From Akkermansia muciniphila (GTDB lineage Bacteria; Verrucomicrobiota; Verrucomicrobiia; Verrucomicrobiales; Akkermansiaceae), in the NCBI RefSeq assembly GCF_002884975.1, contig NZ_PJKB01000002.1, forward strand, positions 62,001 to 126,000: a stretch of DNA of 64,000 bases, given 5' to 3'. Below, in pieces: positions 17,609 through 26,063 of this stretch; within the stretch, counting starts at the first letter, position 1; every line of letters starts with the position of its first letter. The translations under genes were made by a program, and so were the position numbers. The notes beneath the pieces were generated by a model, which ran no database searches, was not told where the DNA came from, and was given only the letters and a program-made list of their open reading frames with translations.

Positions 17609-18388
17609 TCAATTTTTCATTGCGGCTCCCTCACGCCCGTTTTCCCGGCATTTGCACGCGGGGTTTGGCGCCAGGGGAACGATGGTGAAGCGCATGCGCA
17701 GCGTGTCTGCGGAGAGCATGGCCCCCACCAGCGGAGAGGGAATGCCGGCAAGGTATTTTACCGCTTCCAGCGCCTGGATGCAGCCGATCATGCCCGCATG
17801 CGCGCCCAGGATGCCGGCGGCGGAGGCGGTGTCTTCCTCCTCCATGGGCGTGCCGGAGGGAAAGAGGCAGCGGTAGCAGGCGGTACCCTCATGGGGGGCG
17901 AATACGGCCACCTGGCCCAGGAACCCCTTCACGGCCCCGTACACCAGGGGAAGGCGCAGGGCGCAGGCGGCGTCCGCCATGGCGAAGCGCGCCGCGTAAT
18001 TGTCTGAAGCGTCCAGAACAAGGTGGCACCCTTCCAGCAGGCTTCCGGCGTTTTCCGGCGTAAGCCGGGTACAGACTTCCATGACGTTCACGGCGGGGTT
18101 CAGTGCGCGCAGGCTCCGGGCGGCGCTGGCGGTCTTGGCTGTGCCCTCTGCGTCCGTGGCGTGCAGGATTTGCCGCTGGAGGTTGGAAAGGCTGACCCTG
18201 TCCGGGTCAATCAGGGTGATGCTGCCCACGCCTGCGGCGGCAAGATAAAGGGCCGCGGGGGAGCCAAGCCCCCCGAGGCCCGTCAGGGCGATGTGCGCCC
18301 GTTTGAGTTTTTCCTGGCCTTCCTCACCCAGTTCCGGAAGGGAAAGATGCCTTGCGTAGCGTTCGGTTTCTTCCTGGGTGAGGGGCAT
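17609..18388 (-). CDS. E1-like adenylyltransferase (ThiF/MoeB family)
   Basis: A 259-residue enzyme that adenylates the C-terminus of a ubiquitin-like sulfur carrier such as ThiS or MoaD. The nucleotide loop TGLGGLGSPAALYLA lies at 36-50, DPDRVSLSNLQRQ at 61-73 and LDASDNYAARF at 125-135. The zinc cysteines are C171, C174, C245 and C247; the second pair is CxC, not the usual CxxC. The start at 18388 (MPLTQEETERYARH) matches family N-termini. No thiS, moaD or moaE gene is visible nearby, so ThiF and MoeB cannot be told apart. It lies 14 bases after hdeD. Confidence 0.85.
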   Translation of the reverse strand: MPLTQEETERYARHLSLPELGEEGQEKLKRAHIALTGLGGLGSPAALYLAAAGVGSITLIDPDRVSLSNLQRQILHATDAEGTAKTASAARSLRALNPAVNVMEVCTRLTPENAGSLLEGCHLVLDASDNYAARFAMADAACALRLPLVYGAVKGFLGQVAVFAPHEGTACYRCLFPSGTPMEEEDTASAAGILGAHAGMIGCIQALEAVKYLAGIPSPLVGAMLSADTLRMRFTIVPLAPNPACKCRENGREGAAMKN

Positions 18389-18402
18389 TGCGCTTATGGG
18401 AT

Positions 18403-18951
18403 TTAACGGCGGGAGGAGCTGCCGCTGAAAGCGTACAGGAGCAGTGTCCATCCGGAGAAGATCAGTTCCACCGCAATCAGGGTGCCGATGAACCAGGCTG
18501 TGGATTCAGGCCAGCCGAAGATGACCATGAGGCCCAGGATCAGCGTGATGATCACGTTAAACAGGCGCCAGCCGCTGGCGGCCAGGGAACGGGTCTGGAA
18601 CCAGATGGCCCCCTGGAAGACGGCTGCGATGACCAGTCCCCACCCGATGATGAGCGTGGTGATGGCCAGGGAGACATTGGGGTCCCTGAACAGGAACCAG
18701 CCCGCGATGCCGTACAGGATGGCCGTCACCAGGTTCCACCAGCGGGAGGAGGGAACGGTGAAGGTGTGGATGAGCCGGACGACGGCCAGGACCATCAGCA
18801 TGATGCCGATTACCCAGATGAAGCTGGCCCCGACAATCCAGGGAGAGGCCAGGGCGATAAAGCCAAGAAATAGCTCGATCACGCCAAGGATACCCATCCA
18901 CCATGAGTTGCCGGATACCGAGGAGCTGCTGACTTGAGGTTGAGTTGTCAT
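18403..18951 (-). CDS. HdeD-family membrane protein
   Basis: A 182-residue protein with six predicted membrane helices and the HdeD/DUF308 pattern: GILGVIELFLGFIALASPW, then GIMLMVLAVVRLIHTF, LYGIAGWFLFRDP and LILGLMVIFGWP. E. coli HdeD is linked to acid resistance; its mechanism is not established. It sits at the head of hdeD-thiF/moeB-kdsD with short gaps, but no shared function is apparent. Confidence 0.85.
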   Translation of the reverse strand: MTTQPQVSSSSVSGNSWWMGILGVIELFLGFIALASPWIVGASFIWVIGIMLMVLAVVRLIHTFTVPSSRWWNLVTAILYGIAGWFLFRDPNVSLAITTLIIGWGLVIAAVFQGAIWFQTRSLAASGWRLFNVIITLILGLMVIFGWPESTAWFIGTLIAVELIFSGWTLLLYAFSGSSSRR

Positions 18952-18999
18952 ATGGCGGTATGACCGGACCCGCAGCGGAAACGTTGAAGAATGACGGTT

Positions 19000-19932
19000 T
19001 TATTTGCCGGGGACCGCCGCCTGGGGAGTGTTTTTGGGGTCCATGGTCTTCAGCAGCTCCGGAGTGACGTTGAACAGTACGGGGCCGCTCCTGGGGTGCG
19101 CCTGCGGGGGCACAAAGTAGGAGAACGCCCTGGCGGGGAGCTGCCCCGGGATTTCCGGCATGATGTACACTTCCACAAGGACGGCGCCTTTCTTGCCGTT
19201 CGGGCTGTCGGAAAAGTTCAGCGTAAGTGAGTTGGTTCCGTCCCGCAGGCCGCCGGAGATGACTTCCGCCAGGCGCGTGTTGTCAAATTCATGGGGGGAA
19301 ATGTTGTTCACGTTCGCTTTTACGGTGCGGCCGGGGCAGTCCACCAGAATTTTTGCGATGTATTTGGGCGGGGGGCAGACGGGCGGCACGGCGGGAATTT
19401 TTCCAAGGGGCTGGAAGCCGTCCTGTTCCATCAGGACGGTGGCGTCTCCGCGCTTGAGGCGTTCCTTGACGGCGGGCAGGCGGGTGAGGTTGAAAAAGCG
19501 CGCCTGGTCGTATTTCCATTTGCCGTTTTCATGGGTGAACAGCAGGACCAGGGCATTCGCGTCCGTAGGTTCCTGGCCCAGGCCCAGGTCCACCTTGCCG
19601 TAATAGGTGGCTGCGGCCGTGGGGCCGTCTATTACGGAACCCACGTACATCAGCGGGGAGAGCGCCGGGGGAGCCATGGGCTGCCGGAACAGGGAGGCGG
19701 GGAAGGAGCGTTTCTCGGAAACGGCCAGATTGCGCACTTTTACCTGGCGGTAGGCGGAGGTGGTGGCCCTCCACCCGTCATAGTTGCCGCGCATCAGGTG
19801 CAGGCGCCAGGTATTGTAGGCCACGTCCAGGTCATCCCTCAGCTTGGCGTCTCCGGGCTGAGGGGCTGCGGATGCGGAAGTGAGAAGGGCTGCGGCGCAG
19901 CAGGCCGCGGTAAAAAGGGAACGGAAAGTCAT
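19000..19932 (-). CDS. Secreted protein of unknown function
   Basis: A 310-residue protein with signal peptide (MTFRSLFTAACCAAALLTSASA). A helical segment (about 30-65, YNTWRLHLMRGNYDGWRATTSAYRQ) is followed by a region resembling the substrate pocket of small SnoaL/NTF2-type folds (LVLLFTHENGKWKYDQARFFN); this resemblance is only an impression. The C-terminal half is beta-rich with PSY/PPQ turns. It lies 48 bases upstream of hdeD on the same strand and may head that operon. Confidence 0.65.
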   Translation of the reverse strand: MTFRSLFTAACCAAALLTSASAAPQPGDAKLRDDLDVAYNTWRLHLMRGNYDGWRATTSAYRQVKVRNLAVSEKRSFPASLFRQPMAPPALSPLMYVGSVIDGPTAAATYYGKVDLGLGQEPTDANALVLLFTHENGKWKYDQARFFNLTRLPAVKERLKRGDATVLMEQDGFQPLGKIPAVPPVCPPPKYIAKILVDCPGRTVKANVNNISPHEFDNTRLAEVISGGLRDGTNSLTLNFSDSPNGKKGAVLVEVYIMPEIPGQLPARAFSYFVPPQAHPRSGPVLFNVTPELLKTMDPKNTPQAAVPGK

Positions 19933-19997
19933 TACACGATTATTTAGACATCAAACTTGCGCGGAGTGCAACACAATTGCATCATGAAGCCGTTCTT

Positions 19998-20873
19998 ATG
20001 GAATTGTTCACGGAAGCCGATCATCTGGCGGAAGCCCGGTACAGGAAACTGTTGCGGGACCAGCCCGGCTTTGTGTGGAGGCGGTTTTCAGACGGGGAGG
20101 AACTGATGGCGTACGTCTTTTTCCCTCCCGGCCATGACGCGGGCGCGTCTGCGCCCTCCGTGTTGTTTTTCCACGGCGGCATGTGGGTGGGCAAGAGCCT
20201 GGGTGATTTTGTGCCGTGGGCTCTTCACCTTGCCCAGCAGGGTATTGTGGGCATTATCCCCATGTTCCGCACCCGGGGCGCCTATGAGGTGGAGCCCATG
20301 GATATTCTGGAAGAGGGCCGGGAAGCCTGGGCCTGGGTTTATGGAAATGCGGCCCTGCTGGGGCTGGACCCGGCGCGCATTACCGTGGCGGGGAGTGATG
20401 CGGGCGGCCTGATGGCCCTGCATGTGGCCCTGCCGGACCATCCCGCGCGCTGGTCCCTGTTCCGTAAAAAGGCCCCCCTTCCTCCCGGCCCCGCCGCCGT
20501 GGCCCTGTTCCGCGGCGTATGTGACCTGGCGGCGCAGTCTGCCTTTAAGCTGGGCGGCATGATGCCCCCGGAGCAGAGGGATGCCGTCAATCCCCTGCGG
20601 CGCGTGCAGAAAGGGCTGCCGCCCCTGTTCGCCAGCCATGGCGGAAGGGACAGGCTGCTGCCGTGGCGCAACAGCGAGCGGCTGGCGGAACTGTGGCGGA
20701 AAAAGAAGAACCGCTCCAGATTTGAGCTTCTGGATGTGGCGGACCACACATTTTACCATTTTAATGTGAATGCCGCCTACTTTGAGCAATTGCTCAACAG
20801 TTGGAGCGCCTTCATGGTGGAACAGGGCATCTGGGAGTATAACGAGGGAATGGACGCCGGATTGCTGGGCTGA
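19998..20873 (+). CDS. Alpha/beta hydrolase with Asp at the nucleophile position
   Basis: A 291-residue alpha/beta-hydrolase of the HSL/esterase type, without signal peptide. SVLFFHGGMW provides the oxyanion-hole HGG. The elbow reads GSDAGG (S133, D134) where relatives have GDSAGG, so the residue at the nucleophile position is aspartate. Candidates for the acid and base are the D in HGGRDRLLP and the H in VADHTFYHF. The start is uncertain: ATG at 19998 or TTG at 19977, the latter preceded by GGAG at 19963-19966. It is divergent from the secreted protein at 19000-19932. Confidence 0.8.
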   Translation: MELFTEADHLAEARYRKLLRDQPGFVWRRFSDGEELMAYVFFPPGHDAGASAPSVLFFHGGMWVGKSLGDFVPWALHLAQQGIVGIIPMFRTRGAYEVEPMDILEEGREAWAWVYGNAALLGLDPARITVAGSDAGGLMALHVALPDHPARWSLFRKKAPLPPGPAAVALFRGVCDLAAQSAFKLGGMMPPEQRDAVNPLRRVQKGLPPLFASHGGRDRLLPWRNSERLAELWRKKKNRSRFELLDVADHTFYHFNVNAAYFEQLLNSWSAFMVEQGIWEYNEGMDAGLLG

Positions 20874-20932
20874 CCGGAAGGGGAACGTGCCGCCCGTAAA
20901 ATGTGCGGCGGCAGGGGAAGGGCGCTTTCCTG

Positions 20933-21838
20933 TCAGCGGCCTCCCAGCATGTTTTCCCGGATTTCCTGCATGTCCCGGCGGAACGCGGGCTGCGTTTGCG
21001 GAGTGGGCGGCTGGATATCCCATTCCTTCATCTTTTTGCGGACCTTGAGGAAGGCCTCCTGTTCGCTGGCGCCGTATTTCTTGCAGACGGTGGAGAGGGT
21101 CAGTTCCGGCCCCGTAAAATGCCCCTTCAGGAAGAACGGAAGGTCGTGCTGCCAGGCGCGCCGGAAATCCTCCGGGCATCCTTCCGTGCTGATAGGAGAA
21201 AAAAGTGCCTTCACCTGGCTTTCCCGGATGCCCCCGCTGTTCATGCAGATGGCGGTTTCCATGTAGGCGAGCGTGAATTCCAGCATGACCCGTTCAATGG
21301 ATTGCTTGGCCTGGGCCAGTTGGGCCGGGGTAAGGCCCATGACCTCGGCGCGCAGGACGGCCAGGGCGTTCAGAATGGCCTTGGGATCTCCGCAGGTGCG
21401 CGGGTCCATGCGGGGGATTTTTTCATCCTCGTCATAAAGGGGGATGGGAGGATGCACCTGCGGATTGATCTTGAACAGTTTACCCTGGAGCCGTTCCCGG
21501 AGGTCCTTCAGGCTCACGCCGTACTTGCGCAGGACGGGAGCCGCGTAATTGCGGCCCGGTTTGGCCGTTTGCCGCAGCCATGCTTCCTGAAAATCCGCGG
21601 GGCATTGCTGGAGCCCCGCCGCCAGCATGGCGTTCCGGAAGTCCTCCGCCCTGGGCGTCTTGTTGGCATAGGCGTGGGTCCATTCCATTTCCAGCATCCA
21701 GATGGCGGTCAGGCCCAGGAATTGTTCAATGGCCTGTTTGGGTTCCGCGGCTTCCGGTTCAGGGAGGGCGGAGGCCGGGGCGTGCCAGCAGAACGGGAGC
21801 AGAAGGGCGGAAACCAGGAGGGAGCGGAGCGTATGCAT
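20933..21838 (-). CDS. Secreted protein with internal duplication
   Basis: A 301-residue protein with signal peptide (MHTLRSLLVSALLLPFCWHAPASA). Two halves share a pattern: IEQFLGLTAIWMLEMEW..., CPADFQEAWLR, LRKYGVSLKDL in the first, and IERVMLEFTLAYMETAI..., CPEDFRRAWQ, CKKYGASEQEA in the second. The repeat unit of about 130 residues is mostly helical. No known family was recognised. It starts 33 bases after the GH36 gene on the same strand and is probably cotranscribed with it. Confidence 0.7.
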   Translation of the reverse strand: MHTLRSLLVSALLLPFCWHAPASALPEPEAAEPKQAIEQFLGLTAIWMLEMEWTHAYANKTPRAEDFRNAMLAAGLQQCPADFQEAWLRQTAKPGRNYAAPVLRKYGVSLKDLRERLQGKLFKINPQVHPPIPLYDEDEKIPRMDPRTCGDPKAILNALAVLRAEVMGLTPAQLAQAKQSIERVMLEFTLAYMETAICMNSGGIRESQVKALFSPISTEGCPEDFRRAWQHDLPFFLKGHFTGPELTLSTVCKKYGASEQEAFLKVRKKMKEWDIQPPTPQTQPAFRRDMQEIRENMLGGR

Positions 21839-21870
21839 GGGGAAGGAGGATTGGGGGGAAAGAAGTAACG

Positions 21871-23898
21871 TCATTCAGCCGTCACCGTGACGTCCAGCGG
21901 ACGGTCGGAGACGGGAAATTGCAATTCATAAAAGCCGTTCCCCAGGTCCCTGACAGGGGTACTTCCCGCCTTGACGGCGCCTTTTCCATGCCAGACGACT
22001 ACCGGGCCGGATTCCTTGACGCGGAAACGCAGGGTGTCCGCCCCGTATTCCGGAACGGCGGCCAGGGCGCACGGGGCGAGGAACTTGTCACCTCTGCCGA
22101 TGACGGACCAGCCCCGGACGATGGGCGCCATGATGAACAGGCGGTCCTTGAAGCCCGTGAGCTCCACGTCCAGGTCCGGCTGGTCCTGGGTCAGAGCGCG
22201 GCCGCCTTCCGCGGAATAGGCGGCGATCCCTTCCGGGGGAAGGACGGCATACGCCTCCGCCGCCTTGCCGTTCAGCAGGGCGGCGGCATTTTTGTAATCC
22301 GCCAGGGAAATCCTGCCGAGGACCGGTTCTGACGGAGAGGGGTGCCTGAGGTTGTACAGCACCACGGCGGCGCTTTGACCGGGCAGCGGGGCGATCACCC
22401 GGTACAGGCGGTTCTCGTTCATGGCGTCCAGAAAGACGGAATCCGGCAGGGGGACGGCAGGGGCCAGCGGCCGCAGCAGAAGGCCGTCGGACCAGACCAG
22501 GGGCATGATGTTTTCCGGGTTGAGCTTGTCAGCCGGGTCTGAAAGGTAGACGGGGCCCCCGGATACGGCCTTGGAAACGGCCATGAGGCGCGCGCTGGTG
22601 GGGTCCGTGGAATGGAACATGTCATGGTCCGGCCACGCGGTCTGCCCCAGCCAGAGCGTATTGGCGTAGGACTGGAGGATGTGGGACTTGCCCATGGCTT
22701 CATCCCCCAGCTTGTAGTCAATGCTGCACCGGGTGATGGCGCTGTAGCGGGTATTCTGGATATTGACGGTGCCCTGCGCCATGCAATTCATCAGGCTGAG
22801 CCCCGTTTTACGGCAGGCCTGCTCCAGGGCCTCCGAGCACTTGGTGTTGTGGTGCACCGGATTGTCCAATCCATCCGTATGCTTAAGGTATTCCGCCTGC
22901 ACGTCGATCTTCACGAAATCGAACCCGGCGTTCTTGACGGACTGGAGGAACGGCCCGTAAAACGCCCCTGCTCCTCCGGGGCCGTCACCGGGAAGGATTT
23001 TCCCCTTGGAGGTGGTGACCAGCCCGCGGGCCGTCTGGGCGTCCAGCTGGTGTTTGGGATGGATGCCGTTCCACAGGCCATAGTAACAGTTCCACAACCC
23101 CATCCATTTCAATTTGGGGCTCTTGTGCTTCATCAGGGGCTCCCATCCCTGGGGGAACTTCTCCTGATTGGTCTGGAAACTGATCAGTTTAAGGTCCTTC
23201 TCGGTCTGGAAGCCGTCATCCACCAGTATCCACCGGACGGGAATGGGTGAGGCCTCCAGCTGGCGGGCTGTCTGTTCAAGCAGTTTGGAGGAAATATTCT
23301 TTTTATACTGCTCCCAGCTGCACCAGCCCAGGTACTTGAACGGTTCCGGATAGGCCTTTTTTTCACGCGGGAAGGTTCTTCCCTTGATGAAGGGAAGGGA
23401 GAGGGCCTTGTTCCATGCGGCGGAACAGGCGCGGTAAATATCCTTGTCCACGGCGGTGACGGCCAGGACAGGCTGCGGTTTTACCGTGGAAGTTCCCAGC
23501 GTTCCGTATTCCACCAGAAACCTGCCGTCCCCGTCAAGCTTCAGCCACGCGAGGGAGTCGGGGGTGGCGACGGGCAGCACCGCCATGAAACTCCCGTCCT
23601 TCAGGTGGAACAGCGCGAACATGGCGTGGTCCCCGGGCTTGGCTGTGCTGGGGTTCGGTTTGCTGTCCAGCAGGTTGCCGGGAGCTGTCTTGCCGAACCA
23701 GGGCAGAACCCGGTTGCCGTCCCCGGGCCAGCGCCCCCGGTCCGCCGCGAACCAGCAGAAGGACTGGTATGGAGGAACCGGCAGGGGACGTGCGGTTTTC
23801 CCCGGCAAGGGAGTAATGGAAGATATCCGGGTCTGGGCTGCGGCGGTCCAGACGGTCAGGGCCGCCAGAACAAGGGCAGGGAAGGTAAACGCTCTCAT
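21871..23898 (-). CDS. Secreted GH36/raffinose-synthase-type glycosidase
   Basis: A 675-residue exported enzyme (signal peptide about 1-21, ending AAA). The middle carries an alpha-galactosidase/raffinose-synthase (Sip1) barrel: YLGWCSWEQYKK, RWILVDDGFQTE, WMGLWNCYYGLW, then FVKIDVQAEY with the likely nucleophile D332 and WPDHDMFHS with likely acid/base D424 or D426. KxDxQ and DxDMF are the Sip1 signatures. Export argues for a hydrolase of alpha-galactosides on host or dietary glycans, not raffinose synthesis; specificity cannot be read. It is followed by a duplicated-domain secreted protein in the same operon. Confidence 0.85.
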   Translation of the reverse strand: MRAFTFPALVLAALTVWTAAAQTRISSITPLPGKTARPLPVPPYQSFCWFAADRGRWPGDGNRVLPWFGKTAPGNLLDSKPNPSTAKPGDHAMFALFHLKDGSFMAVLPVATPDSLAWLKLDGDGRFLVEYGTLGTSTVKPQPVLAVTAVDKDIYRACSAAWNKALSLPFIKGRTFPREKKAYPEPFKYLGWCSWEQYKKNISSKLLEQTARQLEASPIPVRWILVDDGFQTEKDLKLISFQTNQEKFPQGWEPLMKHKSPKLKWMGLWNCYYGLWNGIHPKHQLDAQTARGLVTTSKGKILPGDGPGGAGAFYGPFLQSVKNAGFDFVKIDVQAEYLKHTDGLDNPVHHNTKCSEALEQACRKTGLSLMNCMAQGTVNIQNTRYSAITRCSIDYKLGDEAMGKSHILQSYANTLWLGQTAWPDHDMFHSTDPTSARLMAVSKAVSGGPVYLSDPADKLNPENIMPLVWSDGLLLRPLAPAVPLPDSVFLDAMNENRLYRVIAPLPGQSAAVVLYNLRHPSPSEPVLGRISLADYKNAAALLNGKAAEAYAVLPPEGIAAYSAEGGRALTQDQPDLDVELTGFKDRLFIMAPIVRGWSVIGRGDKFLAPCALAAVPEYGADTLRFRVKESGPVVVWHGKGAVKAGSTPVRDLGNGFYELQFPVSDRPLDVTVTAE

Positions 23899-24146
23899 GG
23901 AATCATCATTAAGTTAAGGAAGGTGGCGGAAGGGTTGGCGGGAAGCACGCCTCTGTTTTCAGGAAAAAGACGCTGCGTTATGATGGCAGGGCATTTGCCG
24001 GAGACGAGAAAAAAATGACTGTTCCGTTTCGTTCCCCCATCTTTTTTCCCATGAAAGAAGGAGGGGAAATCCGATATGGAAAACCCCAAGCGGGGTACGG
24101 TTGCATGTCTGGATTTTTGATCTCAAAATGTTTCTGGGAAAGGTTG

Positions 24147-25268
24147 TTACAGTTTAATGAACAGGCTGCGCCGGAAGAAGGCAAATAAAACCAGCCATTG
24201 CAGCAGCAGAAGGGAGGCGGCGAGAAGGACGGGTTGCACGGAAGGGAAAAAATCCGCCGCGCCGCTGAAAATGCGGTTGTTCAGCTCATGCACGTTCACC
24301 AGGGTGTGAATCAGGTACGCGGCCAGCGCGTTCAGGCCGATGATGCGGAGGGGGAAGGCCCATGAACCGCCCTTCCACACATCCACGGCCAGGTGGAACA
24401 GGGACAGGGCGATCAGGGAGGCCCCGGCTGCGGCCAGGACGAAGGTTCCCGTCCACATGCTTTTAATGATGGGATAAACGCCGTCCAGCATCAGGGCGCC
24501 CCAGAACAGCAGCATGCCCGCGGCCAGCGTCAGAAGGCAGAAGCGCATGGGCCGTTCCCGGTTTTTCCGGAGCTGGTTGCCCGCCAGCCAGCCGCCCAGG
24601 CACAGCGCGGCGGCGGAGACGATGCAGAGAGGCCCCTCCGGATCAAAGGTTCCCCCGTGCAGGCGCCCGGGGAGCCAGTGTGTGTCCACCCATGAATTGA
24701 CGGAGCCGCCAGGCGTGAAATTGCCGCCCGTGAATTGGAGAACGGCCACCAGGGCCAGCAGCGCTGCTCCGGCAGCAGCCACGGGGCCCTGCCGCCGGAG
24801 CAGCAGAACGCAGGTGCCCGCGATGGCGCAGGAAAGGCCGATCAGCCCCAGCACGGACGCATACCGCATGTCCTCCGTCCACGTGAGCGTTCCGTTGACG
24901 AGCATGCCCAGCAGGGCCAGGATGAGGGCGCGTTTCCATATCTTGAGCAGTCCCGGAACGGCAGAGCCGTTCCCGTCCGCATGCCTTGCCAGGGAGAAGG
25001 ACATGGAAACGCCGGAGATGAACACGAAAACGGGGAATACCAGGTCATACAGCCGCAGCCCTCCCCATGCGGCGTGGGTCATCTGGCGTCCGGCTTCCTG
25101 GAGGAAGGCGTTTTCCGGGTTTCTGGAGGCCAGCAGCAGGACCAGGGCGTCCAGCCCCAGGATGATGAGCATGTCCAGCCCGCGCAGGGCGTCCAGGGAA
25201 TGCAGCCTGGAGGAGCGGACGGGAGCTGGAGAGGTGGAAGGCATGGCGGCGCGGAGGGAGAACGGCAA
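24147..25268 (-). CDS. NagX/HGSNAT-type membrane acyltransferase
   Basis: A polytopic protein of 373 residues (365 if the second methionine at 25244 is used) with RLHSLDALRGLDMLIILGLDAL at the N-terminus and about ten helices. This is the hallmark of the heparan-alpha-glucosaminide N-acetyltransferase/NagX/DUF5009 group, which acetylates amino sugars across a membrane or resembles such enzymes. The catalytic-type histidine region (MTHAAWGGLRLYDLVFPVFVFISGVSMSFSL) is present. A paralogue lies at 40964-42085. It is an isolated gene on the minus strand. Confidence 0.82.
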   Translation of the reverse strand: MPFSLRAAMPSTSPAPVRSSRLHSLDALRGLDMLIILGLDALVLLLASRNPENAFLQEAGRQMTHAAWGGLRLYDLVFPVFVFISGVSMSFSLARHADGNGSAVPGLLKIWKRALILALLGMLVNGTLTWTEDMRYASVLGLIGLSCAIAGTCVLLLRRQGPVAAAGAALLALVAVLQFTGGNFTPGGSVNSWVDTHWLPGRLHGGTFDPEGPLCIVSAAALCLGGWLAGNQLRKNRERPMRFCLLTLAAGMLLFWGALMLDGVYPIIKSMWTGTFVLAAAGASLIALSLFHLAVDVWKGGSWAFPLRIIGLNALAAYLIHTLVNVHELNNRIFSGAADFFPSVQPVLLAASLLLLQWLVLFAFFRRSLFIKL

Positions 25269-25374
25269 GAGTTACGGCAGGAAAAGGCCAGGTTTATCAG
25301 GATTCCTGAAAACATGCCGGAACGGAGGGGAATCGTGCTTGATTTCCATGGAGGAAGAAGGTAAAGCAGGCCGC

Positions 25375-26004
25375 ATGCCGCGCACCCCTCTTTCTTTTCT
25401 TCTTTTCCTGTGTGTCTCCCTGGTGCTGGCTGCCTGTTCCTCCACGCCGAAGACCCCGCATGGCAAGCCGTTGATGAAGGACGGCAGGTACGCCTCTTCC
25501 TATGACGCTTTTGTGGCGGATCCCCAGTACCGTTTTACGCGTGACATCTGGTATCATGACGGGCGCATCCGCCAGGCGCAGACGAAGAACAGCAAAATCG
25601 TGGTCCGTCTGAAGGACCAGCGCGGCGTGCTGTGGGTGAACGGTGAGCCCGCCATGGATTTTCCCGTATGCACGGGCAAATCCACCCATGAGACGCCCCG
25701 CGGCAGGTTCACGATCATCCAGAAGGATGCGGACTACCGTTCCCGGTCCTACGGCAGTGTATTTGATGCAAGCGGCGTGTGCGTGAATTCGGACGCCACT
25801 TCTTCTTCCCGCGTGCCGTCCGGCGGCAAATTCATTGGGGCCAAGATGCCGCTGTGGATGCGCATCCACGGGGGAATAGGGCTGCATGTGGGAACCGTGT
25901 ACCGGGACGCCAACTCCCACGGGTGCATCCGGGTGCCGGTGGAGGCATGCCGCATTTTGTTTGACAAATGCGGCATGGGAACAACCGTAATAGTTCAGGA
26001 ATAA
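25375..26004 (+). CDS. L,D-transpeptidase lipoprotein (YkuD domain)
   Basis: A 209-residue lipoprotein with lipobox LVLAAC. The C-terminal YkuD domain spans about 75-209, with IVVRLKDQRGVLWVNG, TGKSTHETPRG, the substrate-side histidine in MRIHGG and the catalytic NSHGCIRVP (H182, C184). Such enzymes form 3-3 peptidoglycan crosslinks or attach proteins to peptidoglycan. The start at 25375 begins at the signal peptide; an ATG at 25348 would add nine charged residues. It is 59 bases upstream of the PBP2 gene, a cell-wall pair. Confidence 0.9.
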   Translation: MPRTPLSFLLFLCVSLVLAACSSTPKTPHGKPLMKDGRYASSYDAFVADPQYRFTRDIWYHDGRIRQAQTKNSKIVVRLKDQRGVLWVNGEPAMDFPVCTGKSTHETPRGRFTIIQKDADYRSRSYGSVFDASGVCVNSDATSSSRVPSGGKFIGAKMPLWMRIHGGIGLHVGTVYRDANSHGCIRVPVEACRILFDKCGMGTTVIVQE

Positions 26005-26063
26005 GCGCGAGCGTGAATAATCGTTGATTCCTTACGGTGCATCTGTCACACTCCTGCAAGCTG

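Noticed and set aside
24514-25374. Upstream open frame continuous with the L,D-transpeptidase
   Set aside because: It is antisense to the NagX-type gene, and the lipoprotein signal begins at 25375.
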